Origin: an uncultured Clostridia bacterium
GTDB lineage: Bacteria; Bacillota; Clostridia; Oscillospirales; Ruminococcaceae
NCBI GenBank assembly: GCA_945923775.1
Contig: CAMELR010000001.1
Location: forward strand, 155,627 to 219,626
Direction of reading: 5' to 3'
DNA: 64,000 nt
The position numbers and the translations under genes are program-made. The notes beneath the pieces were generated by a model. That model worked only from the letters and a program-made list of their open reading frames with translations. It ran no database searches and was not told where the DNA came from. The first letter of the stretch is position 1. Each line of letters begins with the position of its first letter. Positions 1-9,079 of this stretch are shown here, piece after piece.

Positions 1-697
1 CGTCGTCCATGATGATATTGCCGCCGTCCATCACGACCACGCGGTCAGCCTGCGCGGCTTCGTCCATGTAGTGCGTGATGAGGACTACCGTTATTCCCTT
101 TTCGCGGTTGAGCGTGTGGATAGTCTCCATGACCTCCCGCCTGCCCTTGGGGTCGAGCATTGCGGTAGGCTCGTCCATGACGATACAGCGCGGCTGCATT
201 GCGATAACTCCCGCGATGGCAACGCGCTGCTTCTGACCGCCCGAAAGCTGGTGCGGAGCATGCTCACGGTACTCGTACATGTCGACCTGTTTCAGAGCGT
301 CGTCGACGCGCTGACGGATTTCCGGCTGGGGAATTCCCATGTTCTCCGGCGCGAATGCAACGTCCTCCTCGACGATGGTAGCGACCAGCTGGTTATCCGG
401 ATTCTGGAACACCATGCCCACCGTCTGGCGGATATCAAACAGCCTGTCCTCGTCGGAGGTATCTATGCCCGCGACCGTGACCCTGCCGGAGGTCGGCGTG
501 AGTATCGCGTTGAAGTGCTTCGCAAGCGTGGATTTTCCGCAGCCGTTGTGTCCCAGCACCGCAAGGAACTGCCCCTCCGGAACGGACAGGGAAACGTCCT
601 TCAGCACCGGATTGCGGCCTACTTCCTTGCCGTCCTCGTCGTAGCTGATGTAATCAAAGCAAAGGTTTTCGACTTCTATAATGTTCAAGTGATTCAC
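1..697 (-). CDS. ecfA: Energy-coupling factor (ECF) transporter ATP-binding protein, partial
   Basis: ATPase subunit of an ECF vitamin/metal importer; it powers uptake together with EcfT and a substrate-specific S component. The reading frame runs off the left edge, so the C-terminus is missing. Visible motifs in order are Walker [10 protein letters not shown], a Q-loop (MVFQNPDNQ), the signature LSGGQKQR, and Walker B followed by the D-loop ([12 protein letters not shown]), then the H-switch ITH. The frame has no ATG start; GTG at 697 or TTG at 688 are the candidates. It starts 9 bases after the stop of the upstream methyltransferase, so the two are probably cotranscribed. The substrate cannot be told without the S component. 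Confidence 0.93.
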   Translation of the reverse strand, partial: MNHLNIIEVENLCFDYISYDEDGKEVGRNPVLKDVSLSVPEGQFLAVLGHNGCGKSTLAKHFNAILTPTSGRVTVAGIDTSDEDRLFDIRQTVGMVFQNPDNQLVATIVEEDVAFAPENMGIPQPEIRQRVDDALKQVDMYEYREHAPHQLSGGQKQRVAIAGVIAMQPRCIVMDEPTAMLDPKGRREVMETIHTLNREKGITVVLITHYMDEAAQADRVVVMDGGNIIMDD

Positions 698-705
698 CCG
701 TTATC

Positions 706-1569
706 TCAAAAATGTACTATTGCGGTGCTTCCTGCGGGGAGCGGCATACCGGTCTGCTTTACCGGAAGCCCTATCTCCTGGGAATCCACCGTGATATCGA
801 ACCGCTTACCGACGGTCATTTGCAGGAGGTAGCTCATAACGCTGGCGGAAAGTCCGGTCGTGTAGCTGTTCAGAAGCACGAACAGCGGCTTGTCCGAAAG
901 GAGCTGCGTACAGCTCTCCATCAGGTCGTAAATGCAGTCCTCAAGCTTCCACATTTCGCCGTTGGTTCCCCTGCCGTAGCTGGGAGGGTCGAGTATAATG
1001 CCGTCGTAGCGGTTCCCGCGGCGTATCTCGCGGTTGATGAACTTCTGCGCGTCATCGACTATCCAGCGTATCGGCTTGTCAGAAAGCCCGGAGAGCTTCG
1101 CGTTGGTGCGCGCCCAGTCGACCATGCCCTTCACAGCGTCCACATGGCACACGGAGGCTCCCGCCGCAGCGCATGCCAGCGTAGCTCCGCCGGTGTAGGC
1201 GAACAGGTTCAGCACGTTTATCGGGCGGTCTGCGCCGCGGATCGCGTTCATGCAGTAATCCCAGTTGACCGCCTGCTCCGGGAACAGCCCGGTGTGCTTG
1301 AATCCGGTGGGCTTCACCATGAAGGTGAGTTCCCCGTACTTTATCTGCCAGCTCTCTGGGAGCTTCCTGCGGTAATCCCAGGAGCCTCCGCCGGAGGACG
1401 AGCGGTTGTACTTTGCGTGAGCGGTGCGCCATTCCGGAGCCTCGCCGGAGCATTTCCAGATTATCTGCGGGTCGGGGCGGATAAGGGTGACGTCGCCCCA
1501 GCGCTCCAGCCGCTCGCCGTCTGATGTGTCGATTAGGCAGTAGTCCTGCCACTTGTCTGAAAGTCTCAT
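706..1569 (-). CDS. Class I SAM-dependent methyltransferase (RlmI/RlmK-like)
   Basis: Likely cytosolic rRNA methyltransferase of the SAM-dependent RlmI/RlmK type. The Rossmann SAM-binding motif is LNLFAYTGGATLACA, followed by an acidic loop (HVDAVKGMVDWAR) and the catalytic DPPSYGRG motif typical of m5C/m2G RNA methyltransferases. The frame is open further upstream, but ATG at 1569 has a GAGGAC Shine-Dalgarno sequence and avoids overlap with the next gene. No PUA domain is visible at the N-terminus, so the substrate is uncertain. It directly precedes ecfA. Confidence 0.85.
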   Translation of the reverse strand: MRLSDKWQDYCLIDTSDGERLERWGDVTLIRPDPQIIWKCSGEAPEWRTAHAKYNRSSSGGGSWDYRRKLPESWQIKYGELTFMVKPTGFKHTGLFPEQAVNWDYCMNAIRGADRPINVLNLFAYTGGATLACAAAGASVCHVDAVKGMVDWARTNAKLSGLSDKPIRWIVDDAQKFINREIRRGNRYDGIILDPPSYGRGTNGEMWKLEDCIYDLMESCTQLLSDKPLFVLLNSYTTGLSASVMSYLLQMTVGKRFDITVDSQEIGLPVKQTGMPLPAGSTAIVHF

Positions 1570-1603
1570 TCTTGTGTCCTCTTTATTTTCACTCGGCAGA
1601 AGC

Positions 1604-1963
1604 TCAGATCTTCTCCCACTCAACGCACTCCGGCAGCTTCATTTCCTTCATGAACGCCTCGGCTATCTCGAGTATTTTTTCCTCCGGAACTATCTGCCCG
1701 CGGTTCAGCTGATACACCTCGCCGTCGATGTTGACGTCAATAGTTCCGTGGCGGGTCTTGTCGCCGATGGAAACGTACGCCGTGCCGCCCTCGCTCTCGA
1801 AATAGTTGATGGAAGCTCCGTCCTCGCAGCAGAGTATCGCCATGCAGGGGTAGGAATCGGTGCCCTCCCCGAGCCATATCTCGCCGCAAGCCGCATTCAG
1901 CGCGGTTTTGAGTTCATCTTTATCGTTTGCGGGAAAGTTCCCGTTATTTGCACAAACCAGCAT
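1604..1963 (-). CDS. Hypothetical protein, Imm1-like
   Basis: Small 119-residue soluble protein with no signal peptide. The pattern of a central beta-rich part (YVSIGDKT, INYFESEGG) and a C-terminal helix ending in LPECVEWE resembles the Imm1 family of small immunity-like proteins, but this is recognition by eye only. It lies 10 bases upstream-to-downstream from glmM in the same direction and could be cotranscribed. No toxin gene is visible nearby, so an immunity role has no support here. Confidence 0.6.
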   Translation of the reverse strand: MLVCANNGNFPANDKDELKTALNAACGEIWLGEGTDSYPCMAILCCEDGASINYFESEGGTAYVSIGDKTRHGTIDVNIDGEVYQLNRGQIVPEEKILEIAEAFMKEMKLPECVEWEKI

Positions 1964-1973
1964 TTTTCCTCCG

Positions 1974-3335
1974 TCAGGTAAGGCTGCGCTTGACTTCCTC
2001 CGCGATGGAGTCCGCCAGCCGCTTCACCATATCCATGTCCTTGCCCTCGACCATAACGCGCACCAGAGGCTCCGTGCCGCTCTCGCGGACGAGGACTCTG
2101 CCGCTGTCGCCGAGTTCCTTCTCAGCTGCGGAAATGCAGTCCATTATAGCCGGGACCTTGTTCCACTTGCCCTTGCCGCTCTCGGTGATCTTCACGTTCA
2201 CCAGGAGCTGCGGGTAATCCTCGATGCCCTCGCAGAGCTGCGCCAGGGACTTCCCGGTCTCGGTCATGACCTTGATGAGCATAGCCGCCGTGAGCTGACC
2301 GTCGCCGGTGGTCGCGTGGTCGAGCATGATTATGTGTCCGGACTGCTCGCCGCCGATATTGTAACCGCTGCGCTGCATTTCCTCGAGGACATATCTGTCG
2401 CCGACCTTCGCGCAGACAGTTTTCATGCCGTTCTGCTTCATGAAATCGTGGAACCCGAGGTTGCTCATAACGGTAACGACAGCGGCGTCGCCCCTGAGTA
2501 TCTTCTTTTCCTTCATGCGCTTGGCAAGCACTGCGATGATACGGTCGCCGTCGATGACTCTGCCGTTTTCGTCCACTGCAAGACACCTGTCTGCGTCGCC
2601 GTCGAAAGCGAATCCCGCCGCCATGCCGCCGTTCTTAACGTACTCACAGAGCTGACCGATATGTGTGGAGCCGCAGTTGTCGTTGATGTTGGTGCCGTCC
2701 GGCTCGTCTGCGATGAACTCGCAGCCGTTCCCGAGGTACGCGAACAGCTTGCGCGCCGTAGCGGCGGAGCTTCCATTCGCGCAGTCGAAGCAGTAGCGCT
2801 GGTTCACGCCCGCGTAGTCCCCGGTGCCGGCGCACTCCCTGATGTGCTGAATGTAGTCGGTGCAGGCGCTGCTGAGCCTGGAAATTCTCCCGACCTCGAT
2901 TCCGTCACGCAGCTTTATCTCGTCCTTGCGGTCGAGGATAAGAGCCTCTATCTCCTCCTCAACGCTGTCCAGGAGCTTGAATCCCTCGGAGGAAAACAGC
3001 TTTATGCCGTTGTATTCCACGGTATTATGCGAAGCGGAGATCATAACGCCCGCGTCCGCATTGTACTTTTTCACAAGGTAAGCCACCGCCGGAGTAGGCA
3101 CAACGCCCAGCAGAAGCGCGTTTGCTCCCACGGAAGCAAGGCCTGCGGACAGCGCCGCCTCCAGAATTTTAGAGGAAATGCGGGTATCCATGCCAACGAT
3201 GATATTCGGGTGAGCCTTGCCGCTCTCCTTAGTGAGGACGTAAGCCGCCGCCCTTCCTATCTCCATTGCCCTTTCGCAGGTGAGTTCCGTGACCGCAACG
3301 CCGCGCGCGCCGTCCGTGCCGAAAATTCTTCCCAT
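1974..3335 (-). CDS. glmM: Phosphoglucosamine mutase
   Basis: Converts glucosamine-6-phosphate to glucosamine-1-phosphate, feeding UDP-GlcNAc and peptidoglycan synthesis in the cytosol. At 453 residues it has normal family length. The N-terminal GRIFGTDGARG is diagnostic. The active-site serine loop ISASHN puts the phosphorylated serine at residue 102, the metal loop DGDADRC is near residue 245, and the C-terminal phosphate-binding RESGTEPLVRVMVEG is intact. It follows ruvB in the same direction with a gap of 46 bases. Confidence 0.97.
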   Translation of the reverse strand: MGRIFGTDGARGVAVTELTCERAMEIGRAAAYVLTKESGKAHPNIIVGMDTRISSKILEAALSAGLASVGANALLLGVVPTPAVAYLVKKYNADAGVMISASHNTVEYNGIKLFSSEGFKLLDSVEEEIEALILDRKDEIKLRDGIEVGRISRLSSACTDYIQHIRECAGTGDYAGVNQRYCFDCANGSSAATARKLFAYLGNGCEFIADEPDGTNINDNCGSTHIGQLCEYVKNGGMAAGFAFDGDADRCLAVDENGRVIDGDRIIAVLAKRMKEKKILRGDAAVVTVMSNLGFHDFMKQNGMKTVCAKVGDRYVLEEMQRSGYNIGGEQSGHIIMLDHATTGDGQLTAAMLIKVMTETGKSLAQLCEGIEDYPQLLVNVKITESGKGKWNKVPAIMDCISAAEKELGDSGRVLVRESGTEPLVRVMVEGKDMDMVKRLADSIAEEVKRSLT

Positions 3336-3381
3336 ATTATTGCCCCCGTTATGTATATTTAATTAGAGTATGCTCGTATTA

Positions 3382-4434
3382 TCAGAAATCAAGCCGCTGC
3401 TGACCATCCTGGAGTATCCCCAGGTGCCTGTAAGCGAGCGCAGTAGCGGTGCGCCCGCGCGGAGTCCTCGCAATGAAGCCTAGCTGCATAAGGAACGGCT
3501 CGCAGACCTCCTCCAGCGTCACCGACTCCTCGCCAAGCGCGGAAGCCAGCGTTTCCAGCCCGACGGGACCGCCGTTGTAGCCCTTGATTATCATTTCCAG
3601 AAGCCGCCTGTCGAGCCTGTCGAGACCTAACTTGTCGATGTCCTCGCGGCCTAACGCGATATCCGCAAGCTCCTGGGTTATCTTTCCGTCGCCGAGCACC
3701 TCCGCATAGTCGCGGACGCGCTTGAGCAGGCGGTTCGCGATACGCGGCGTGCCTCTTGAGCGCTTTGCGATCTCCATCGCGCCGTCCTTTGTGCAGGGTA
3801 TCGCGAGGATTATCGCGGAGCGCTGCACGATGCTGCAAAGCTCCTCCGGAGTATACAGTTCCAGCCGCTGGATAACGCCGAATCTGTCGCGCAGAGGCGC
3901 AGAAAGCTGTCCGGAGCGCGTAGTAGCGCCTATCAGCGTGAATTTCGGCAGGTCGATGCGGATAGACCTCGCAGAGGGACCGTTGCCCATGATTATATCG
4001 AGAACATAGTCCTCCATCGCAGGGTAAAGCACTTCCTCAACCTGACGGGAAAGGCGGTGTATCTCATCGATGAAAAGCACGTCGTTGGGCTGGAGGTTGG
4101 TCAGCAGAGCCGCCAGGTCCCCCGCCTTCTCGATCGCCGGACCGGAGGTCACGCGGATATTCACGCCCATCTCGTTCGCAATTATGCACGAAAGCGTGGT
4201 CTTTCCGAGTCCGGGAGGGCCGTAGAGCAGCACGTGGTCAAGACACTCGCCGCGCTTTTTCGCAGCCTCGATGTAGACCTTCATGTTCTCCTTGACCTTA
4301 TCCTGACCGATGTACTCGTCAAGTACCTTCGGGCGCAGGGAATACTCGATATCGGTATCTGACTCATTATATTCCGGTTCGACTATTCTGTTACTGCGTT
4401 CGGGATTTCCCCCGAGTTCAGACATTTCCAGCAT
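3382..4434 (-). CDS. ruvB: Holliday junction branch migration DNA helicase RuvB
   Basis: AAA+ motor that drives branch migration of Holliday junctions with RuvA. Walker A GPPGLGKT is at residues 72-79, Walker B/DEx[10 protein letters not shown] near residue 125, sensor 1 GATTR near 175, and the C-terminal winged helix includes [11 protein letters not shown]. The start at 4434 overlaps the end of the TPR gene by 17 bases; an ATG three codons later is also possible. The ruvC, ruvA and ruvB genes sit in one operon with the TPR gene inserted between ruvA and ruvB. Confidence 0.98.
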   Translation of the reverse strand: MLEMSELGGNPERSNRIVEPEYNESDTDIEYSLRPKVLDEYIGQDKVKENMKVYIEAAKKRGECLDHVLLYGPPGLGKTTLSCIIANEMGVNIRVTSGPAIEKAGDLAALLTNLQPNDVLFIDEIHRLSRQVEEVLYPAMEDYVLDIIMGNGPSARSIRIDLPKFTLIGATTRSGQLSAPLRDRFGVIQRLELYTPEELCSIVQRSAIILAIPCTKDGAMEIAKRSRGTPRIANRLLKRVRDYAEVLGDGKITQELADIALGREDIDKLGLDRLDRRLLEMIIKGYNGGPVGLETLASALGEESVTLEEVCEPFLMQLGFIARTPRGRTATALAYRHLGILQDGQQRLDF

Positions 4435-5362
4435 CTGTATCTTCCTTTACTGTTTCCTCAGTTTCTTCTTTTTCAATGTATCTGTAATAATCACGCGGCA
4501 GGTCGTTTCCCGTTGCGTTTTCAGCGTGGTTGAACATTCGCAGCGCGGTCATGCGCTTTGAAAGCTCCTCTGGGTCCTTGTAGCCGCAGAGTATCGCCTT
4601 GTCGTATGCTTCCTCGGCGTTCTTCTCATCGTCGTGCATTGCGTACCATGTGGCAAGTTCGGCGTAGACCAGCGGGTGGTTTTCCTGGATAGTCACCAAT
4701 TTCTTGAGGGTCTCGAGAGCGCGCTCATCCTCGCCGCGCAGCGTGTATATCGTTGCCAGGCTGTAGTAGGAGTACCCATAGTTAGGGTCGTACCTGAGCG
4801 CCTGTTCAAAGCAGTATTCCGCACTGCTGAGCTTACCCTCGTTGTAATAGGCATGCCCGAGCCGCGACTGCGCGTCCGGATTGTCCGGAGCTATCTCCGC
4901 AGCCTTCCGAAGCGCCCACATGAGCTGCCCCTCGTTCTCCTGCGCCTCGTACAGCTTGATGAGCCACTCCACGCAGAATAGCTGATTCTGCCGGTTGTCC
5001 GAAATACTCAGGGCGCGCATGAGCTTTTCCTCCGCCTCGGGGTAGCGCCCCTTCGTCAGCATGAGAATTCCCTTGTAAGCGCAGCGGGCGCCCTCGTCGT
5101 GCCGTAGTACGCGAAGCCCGTGTTTTCCGAGCGCCTTCACAGCCGCCCTGCGTGCTGCCGCATTTTCCTTCACGAATGAAAAAAGTACGCCCAGTGCAGT
5201 GGCCACCGCAACGGATCCGCCCAGTATCAGACCGGATAGACACATCAGCCGGAAACTTCCGTTGCCCTGTGCATATAAGAATCCCAGGAACAGGAAAAAC
5301 TCTCCCGCCGCAAGTATCATGAATATTTCGCCGGGAATTTTGGACCTATTCAGAGCGCTCAC
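4418..5362 (-). CDS. Membrane-anchored TPR-repeat protein
   Basis: A 314-residue protein with two predicted membrane helices near the N-terminus (about residues 13-30 and 38-62) and then several tetratricopeptide units, for example around [29 protein letters not shown] split over two repeats. TPR units bind partner proteins. The partner is not known. The start is unclear: GTG at 5362 touches the GGGGAGG ribosome site, while CTG at 5353 would have normal spacing and ATG at 5320 has a poor site. It is embedded between ruvA and ruvB and overlaps ruvB. Confidence 0.85.
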   Translation of the reverse strand: MSALNRSKIPGEIFMILAAGEFFLFLGFLYAQGNGSFRLMCLSGLILGGSVAVATALGVLFSFVKENAAARRAAVKALGKHGLRVLRHDEGARCAYKGILMLTKGRYPEAEEKLMRALSISDNRQNQLFCVEWLIKLYEAQENEGQLMWALRKAAEIAPDNPDAQSRLGHAYYNEGKLSSAEYCFEQALRYDPNYGYSYYSLATIYTLRGEDERALETLKKLVTIQENHPLVYAELATWYAMHDDEKNAEEAYDKAILCGYKDPEELSKRMTALRMFNHAENATGNDLPRDYYRYIEKEETEETVKEDTDAGNV

Positions 5363-5385
5363 CTCCCCTACGACAGTTCAATAAC

Positions 5386-5985
5386 TCAGCCCAAATGCTT
5401 GAGCGCGTATTTTATAAGCTCCTCAACGCTGCTGTCAGGGTCAGCGCCGGTGAGCGCCTCCTGAGCCTGCGGCAGGGCGAATCCAAGAACGCACAGCGCT
5501 GTGATAGCTTCCGCAGCCGCGTTGCCGCCGACCGAAGCCGCAGTGACAGGCTCCGTGCCGAAATCGGAAGCGGAGATGTGCTGCTCCTTCGCGACCTTGT
5601 CCTTTAGCTCCATGACGATACGCTGCGCTATCTTGTTGCCGATCCCAGGGGAGCGGGTCAGGGTCTTGCTGTCGCCAGTGGTTATGCACAGCGCCAGCTT
5701 GGACGGTGTGAGGTCGGAAAGAATCGCCAGCGCCGCCTTGGGACCCACGCCGGAAATCGACGTGAGCTGCCTGAACGCCTGAAGCTCCGCAGTATCAGCG
5801 AAGCCGAACAGGTCGATGGCGTCCTCCCGGACGTTGAGCTGCGTGAATAGCTTGACTTCCCCGCTGCTGCCTATTTTTTTCAGCGTGTTCATGGTCGTGC
5901 GGCAGGCGTAGCCTACCCCGCCGCATTCAACTACCGCGAGGTTCGGCTCTGTGTGGATAAGTTCGCCGTGTAAGCTGTATATCAT
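5386..5985 (-). CDS. ruvA: Holliday junction branch migration protein RuvA
   Basis: Tetrameric junction-binding subunit of the RuvAB complex. At 199 residues it has standard length. The N-terminal OB fold begins MIYSLHGEL. Two helix-hairpin-helix motifs follow (SGVGPKAALAIL near residue 78 and SPGIGNKIAQRI near 113). The C-terminal domain III that contacts RuvB ends with EELIKYALKHLG. It starts 5 bases after ruvC ends. Confidence 0.97.
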   Translation of the reverse strand: MIYSLHGELIHTEPNLAVVECGGVGYACRTTMNTLKKIGSSGEVKLFTQLNVREDAIDLFGFADTAELQAFRQLTSISGVGPKAALAILSDLTPSKLALCITTGDSKTLTRSPGIGNKIAQRIVMELKDKVAKEQHISASDFGTEPVTAASVGGNAAAEAITALCVLGFALPQAQEALTGADPDSSVEELIKYALKHLG

Positions 5986-5990
5986 GTATT

Positions 5991-6542
5991 TTACCTCTTG
6001 TCACTCTTATGGTATATTTTTCCCATCGCGCCGTCGTTTTCCGCCGCCTTTGCAATGAGCCTCGAAAGCTGCGACCCGCTGGAATGTCCGTGGCATATTG
6101 CGAGAGCCACCGCGTCCGCGGTGTCGTCGGGCTTGGGTATCGCGTCCAGATGGAGGATATTCTTCACCATCTCCTGCACCTGGTGCTTCTCAGCCTTGCC
6201 GTAGCCTACGACCGCCTGCTTCACCTGCATGGGCGTGTATTCGTAGATCTCGATGTCCCGCTGCACAGCCGTCAGCAGGATTATCCCGCGCGCCTGCGCA
6301 ACATCGATTCCGGTGGTCTTGTTGTTGGTGAAATAGAGCTTCTCGATGGACATGCAGTCAGGCTTGAACATATCGAGCACGGTGCACATGTCGTCGTAGA
6401 TCTCCATCAGGCGGCGGTCGAAGCTGGTTCCGGCGGCGGTGGTTATCGCGCCGTAGTTCACCACGGAGAACCGCGTTTTCTCATAGTCGAGAACTCCATA
6501 CCCAACGATGGCGTAGCCCGGGTCGATACCGATTATCCTCAT
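5991..6542 (-). CDS. ruvC: Crossover junction endodeoxyribonuclease RuvC
   Basis: Resolves Holliday junctions by paired nicks. The RNase H-like fold shows its four acidic catalytic residues: Asp7 in GIDPG, Glu in MSIEKLYF, and two Asp in PKPDDTADAVALAICH. Length is 183 residues, slightly longer than usual because of a polar tail. The start overlaps the stop of the upstream radical SAM gene by 4 bases, implying translational coupling. Confidence 0.97.
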   Translation of the reverse strand: MRIIGIDPGYAIVGYGVLDYEKTRFSVVNYGAITTAAGTSFDRRLMEIYDDMCTVLDMFKPDCMSIEKLYFTNNKTTGIDVAQARGIILLTAVQRDIEIYEYTPMQVKQAVVGYGKAEKHQVQEMVKNILHLDAIPKPDDTADAVALAICHGHSSGSQLSRLIAKAAENDGAMGKIYHKSDKR

Positions 6543-7156
6543 GTGTAGCTTTCGTTATCGGTGATGTACTCACGCACTCTGAGCGGTATTCCCATGCTGT
6601 CCGCAAGCTGCTGGCAGCGGTCGATCTCGTCCTTTGTGATAACGTCGACAACGGTGAACTTCACCTGGACGCCCATATTCTTCATATCCCGGGCGAAATC
6701 AAGCATAGCCTGGAACGCCGGCTCGCCGAAGTGCGGTCTTGTGACCTCGTTGTAGCGCTTTGCGTCCGGGGCGTTGAGGCTGATGGAAGCCACGTCGATA
6801 AGCCCGCGGAACTGCTCGATATCGAACTTCGGGTGGATCATGCGGACAAGTCCGTTTGTGTTAAGGCGTATCTTCATATCGGAGTGCTCCCGGATATACT
6901 GCGCGGTCTTAACGAGCATGTCCGCGCGGACGGTAGGCTCGCCGTAGCCGCAGAATATCGCGTGCGTGCAGCCGGTCTTGTCGAATTTCTCGTATGCCTC
7001 CACGATCTCCTCGAAGGAAGGCTCGTGCTCCAGCCACAGGCTGTCGTTGTCCTTCACGGAATCGGAGTTGTTCCGCAGGCAGAACACGCAGTCGCAGGGA
7101 CAGCCGTTGGTTATATTAATGTACATCTGACCGTCGAATTTGTAAAAAATAGTCAT
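6539..7156 (-). CDS. Small radical SAM protein (TatD-nuclease-associated type)
   Basis: A 205-residue radical SAM enzyme with the cluster-binding CX3CX2C inside NGCPCDCVFCLRN, a GYGEPT glycine-rich SAM motif and RLNTNG strand. It matches the small subgroup known as TatD family-associated radical SAM proteins (TIGR04038-like), whose reaction is not established. No tatD gene is seen in the window. It is the first gene of the ruvCAB operon, behind a consensus promoter, and overlaps ruvC by 4 bases. Confidence 0.88.
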   Translation of the reverse strand: MTIFYKFDGQMYINITNGCPCDCVFCLRNNSDSVKDNDSLWLEHEPSFEEIVEAYEKFDKTGCTHAIFCGYGEPTVRADMLVKTAQYIREHSDMKIRLNTNGLVRMIHPKFDIEQFRGLIDVASISLNAPDAKRYNEVTRPHFGEPAFQAMLDFARDMKNMGVQVKFTVVDVITKDEIDRCQQLADSMGIPLRVREYITDNESYT

Positions 7157-7190
7157 TTAGAAACACCTCTTGAATACAAATATTCATTTT

Positions 7191-7219
7191 ATTATACCAC
7201 TATATCGGGTATTTGTCAA
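7191..7219 (-). promoter_or_regulatory. Sigma-A promoter of the ruv operon
   Basis: On the minus strand the -35 TTGACA (7214-7219) and -10 TATAAT (7191-7196) are both perfect matches separated by 17 bases. It lies about 35 bases upstream of the radical SAM start at 7156. Confidence 0.9.
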
Positions 7220-7244
7220 TGAAAATCAGGTGACATTTTGCGGA

Positions 7245-7277
7245 ACAGAAAAAAGGAGCCGTAAAAATTACAGCTCC
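7245..7277 (-). terminator. Intrinsic terminator of the ferredoxin-like gene
   Basis: Read on the minus strand, a 10-bp stem (GGAGCTGTAA with TTACGGCTCC, one G-U pair) closes a 3-base loop and is followed by six T. It ends the transcript of the gene at 7316-8017. Confidence 0.88.
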
Positions 7278-7315
7278 AGATCCAGAATAAATCGGGCGGA
7301 ACCCGATACCACAAA

Positions 7316-8017
7316 TCAATCTATTACCTGTCCGTCGGTGGTGATGATATCCACCTTCACCGGGATATCCTTGCCGGAAGCAGCGACTGCGCGGTTTACG
7401 GCGTTCTCAATACCTCCGCAGCAGGGTACTTCCATGCGCGCCACCGTAATGCTCCGGATATCGTTGGCGCGGATTATCTCGCCCAGCTTCTCAGCGTAGT
7501 CGACGTCGTCCAGCTTGGGGCAGCCGATGAGGGTGACTCTCCCTTTGATGTACCTGCGGTGGAAATCTCCGTAGGCGTAGGCGGTGCAGTCGGCGGCGAT
7601 AAGCAGGTCGCAGCCCCTGAAATAGGGAGCCTGCACGCCCGCGAGCTTGATCTGAACCGGCCACTGGCTGAGCATGCTCGGAACCTCGCCCTCTGCCGGA
7701 GCGGTTCTCGGCTTCATCTGAGCCATTCTCATTCCGGGGCAGCCGGTGAATTTCGGAGCTTCCTGTGCGGGCTTCTTCTGGGACTCAATGTGGCGCTTTA
7801 CAGCCTCCTCGTCAAACTCGGGAGCCTCGCGCTGAACAAAGCTTATCGCGTTCATCGGACAGGCGGGCAGGCAGTTGCCGAGTCCGTCGCAGAAATCCTC
7901 GCGGAGCAGCTTCGCCTTGCCGCCGACTATGCCGATAGCGGCTTCCTTGCAGGCGTTGGCGCAGAGTCCGCAGCCGTTGCACTTCTCTTCATCTATATGT
8001 ATTATCTGTCTTATCAT
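7316..8017 (-). CDS. 4Fe-4S dicluster ferredoxin-type protein
   Basis: A 233-residue soluble iron-sulfur protein. Two N-terminal cluster motifs are visible: CNGCGLCANAC (residues 13-23) and a second CDGLGNCLPACP (about 43-54). The second half has a further cysteine pair (EVPCCGGIEN) and a domain common in strict anaerobes as stand-alone ferredoxin-like proteins. It probably carries electrons, but the partner is unknown. Monocistronic: it has its own promoter and terminator. Confidence 0.88.
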   Translation of the reverse strand: MIRQIIHIDEEKCNGCGLCANACKEAAIGIVGGKAKLLREDFCDGLGNCLPACPMNAISFVQREAPEFDEEAVKRHIESQKKPAQEAPKFTGCPGMRMAQMKPRTAPAEGEVPSMLSQWPVQIKLAGVQAPYFRGCDLLIAADCTAYAYGDFHRRYIKGRVTLIGCPKLDDVDYAEKLGEIIRANDIRSITVARMEVPCCGGIENAVNRAVAASGKDIPVKVDIITTDGQVID

Positions 8018-8064
8018 GTTAATTGCTCCATTTCCTGAATTATTGCGGTTTTTAACCTGTCTAT

Positions 8065-8093
8065 ATGATACTATACCATGCCGGAAAAGTCAA
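8065..8093 (-). promoter_or_regulatory. Promoter of the ferredoxin-like gene
   Basis: Minus strand -35 TTGACT (8088-8093), 17-base spacer, -10 TATCAT (8065-8070). It lies about 50 bases upstream of the start at 8017. Confidence 0.65.
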
Positions 8094-8267
8094 TAGAAGT
8101 TTAAACCACCGCTGGTATCTCTTGTCAAAAGCCGGACCGCGCCGTAACTTTCCAGCCCGGGTTCGTTATAATCAACAAAACACGAGCAGATAATATTTGC
8201 AAAACCACTAAAACGAACTAAAAATCAGCGAGTTTCGCCGAAATCGGTGATTTTTTTTCAATCCCGC
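8094..8267. other. Gene-free interval with an orphan hairpin
   Basis: The interval between the two divergent promoters has no credible reading frame. At 8222-8253 it contains a long imperfect hairpin (outer AAATCA/TGATTT, inner TTTCG-C-CGAAA) followed by eight T on the plus strand and five T on the minus strand. It looks like a bidirectional terminator, but no converging gene explains it. A TATAAT at 8167-8172 has no good -35. Confidence 0.5.
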
Positions 8268-8296
8268 TTGACAGGCTGTGTAATATGTGTTACAAT
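8268..8296 (+). promoter_or_regulatory. Sigma-A promoter of the 89-residue protein gene
   Basis: TTGACA (8268-8273), 17-base spacer, TACAAT (8291-8296), followed by an AAAGGAGG ribosome site and ATG at 8351. Confidence 0.88.
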
Positions 8297-8350
8297 TACT
8301 GTTGTAAATTCTGACGATATTCGCAGACATAACAAAGGAGGACACGAAAA

Positions 8351-8620
8351 ATGGGGGAAATCCATGTTGGTGATAAGGTCGTTGTAAGACTCAAGGAGTA
8401 TTTCAGCGGCGAGGGCAACATAAGACCTCTGGTACAGGGCGAGGTCAAGTTCGTAAACACCACAGCGAACTTTGCCGTTGTGGACGTAGGCAACTACCGC
8501 GTAAGCTACTGGCTCAACGAGATCAGCGAGTTCAACGAGAACGAGTACGAATTCACCAGCCGCAACCGCGTAAAGCGCACTTCCATCTCCACTTCTCCCG
8601 AGGAGACCGAGCAGCTTTGA
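8351..8620 (+). CDS. Small conserved protein, function unknown
   Basis: An 89-residue, charged, cytosolic protein with no membrane segment. The alternation of short strands (GDKVVVRLKEYF, VQGEVKFVNT, FAVVDVG, YRVSYW) suggests a small beta-barrel, as in SH3/OB-like folds, but I do not recognise the family. It has a strong promoter, a textbook AAAGGAGG site and its own terminator, so it is very likely expressed as a single-gene unit. Confidence 0.82.
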   Translation: MGEIHVGDKVVVRLKEYFSGEGNIRPLVQGEVKFVNTTANFAVVDVGNYRVSYWLNEISEFNENEYEFTSRNRVKRTSISTSPEETEQL

Positions 8621-8637
8621 TAACCGCGAATAACAAG

Positions 8638-8668
8638 CACCGGACAGCCTGACTGCCCGGTGTTTTTT
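8638..8668 (+). terminator. Intrinsic terminator after the 89-residue gene
   Basis: Stem CACCGGACAG / CTGCCCGGTG with loop CCTGA, followed by six T. It has an A-C mismatch in the stem shared with other terminators of this window. Confidence 0.85.
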
Positions 8669-8673
8669 CATGC

Positions 8674-8704
8674 AAAAACCGCTGACAGCCTGACTGCCAG
8701 CGGT
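8674..8704 (-). terminator. Intrinsic terminator after the small hypothetical gene
   Basis: On the minus strand, stem CCGCTGGCAG / CTGTCAGCGG followed by five T. The loop and apical stem are the same as in the neighbouring plus-strand terminator at 8638. Confidence 0.85.
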
Positions 8705-8710
8705 TAATTA

Positions 8711-8995
8711 TCATGCCCCGAAAAGCTCCTTGGTAAGCCATACGTGCGCGGTATCAAGCGCTTCGTAAAGGCTGTTCATCTCGCCCTTTCTGATCTTTGC
8801 AAGATCCTCCGGGGTAGGAGACGTAGGGATCATCTGAACCATGACTTTGGTAGGTATCTCGGCGTCCTTGTATTTCTCGCTCTCGCGGATAGTAAGCTTG
8901 GTGACGAACCTGTCGCCCATGCTTCCGTAGTAGATCTCGTTTCCGCTTCTCACCATCGGGAATCCACGGTAGTAAATAAAGTTACTTTCAGCCAT
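8711..8995 (-). CDS. Small conserved hypothetical protein
   Basis: A 94-residue cytosolic protein. ATG at 8995 is chosen over upstream in-frame codons because of a strong TGGAGG ribosome site seven to nine bases before it. The N-terminal strand pattern (FIYYRGFPMVRSGNEIYYG) and the polar C-terminal helix are similar to short uncharacterised proteins common in Clostridia. It lies 84 bases downstream of the ABC exporter operon and may be its last gene. Confidence 0.72.
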   Translation of the reverse strand: MAESNFIYYRGFPMVRSGNEIYYGSMGDRFVTKLTIRESEKYKDAEIPTKVMVQMIPTSPTPEDLAKIRKGEMNSLYEALDTAHVWLTKELFGA

Positions 8996-9079
8996 TGTAA
9001 TTACCTCCATATATAAAAGTTTATTTAACACGGTCAGGGAACGCGGCCTGCCGCCGCGCTCCGTTCTGCTGGATCTCCG

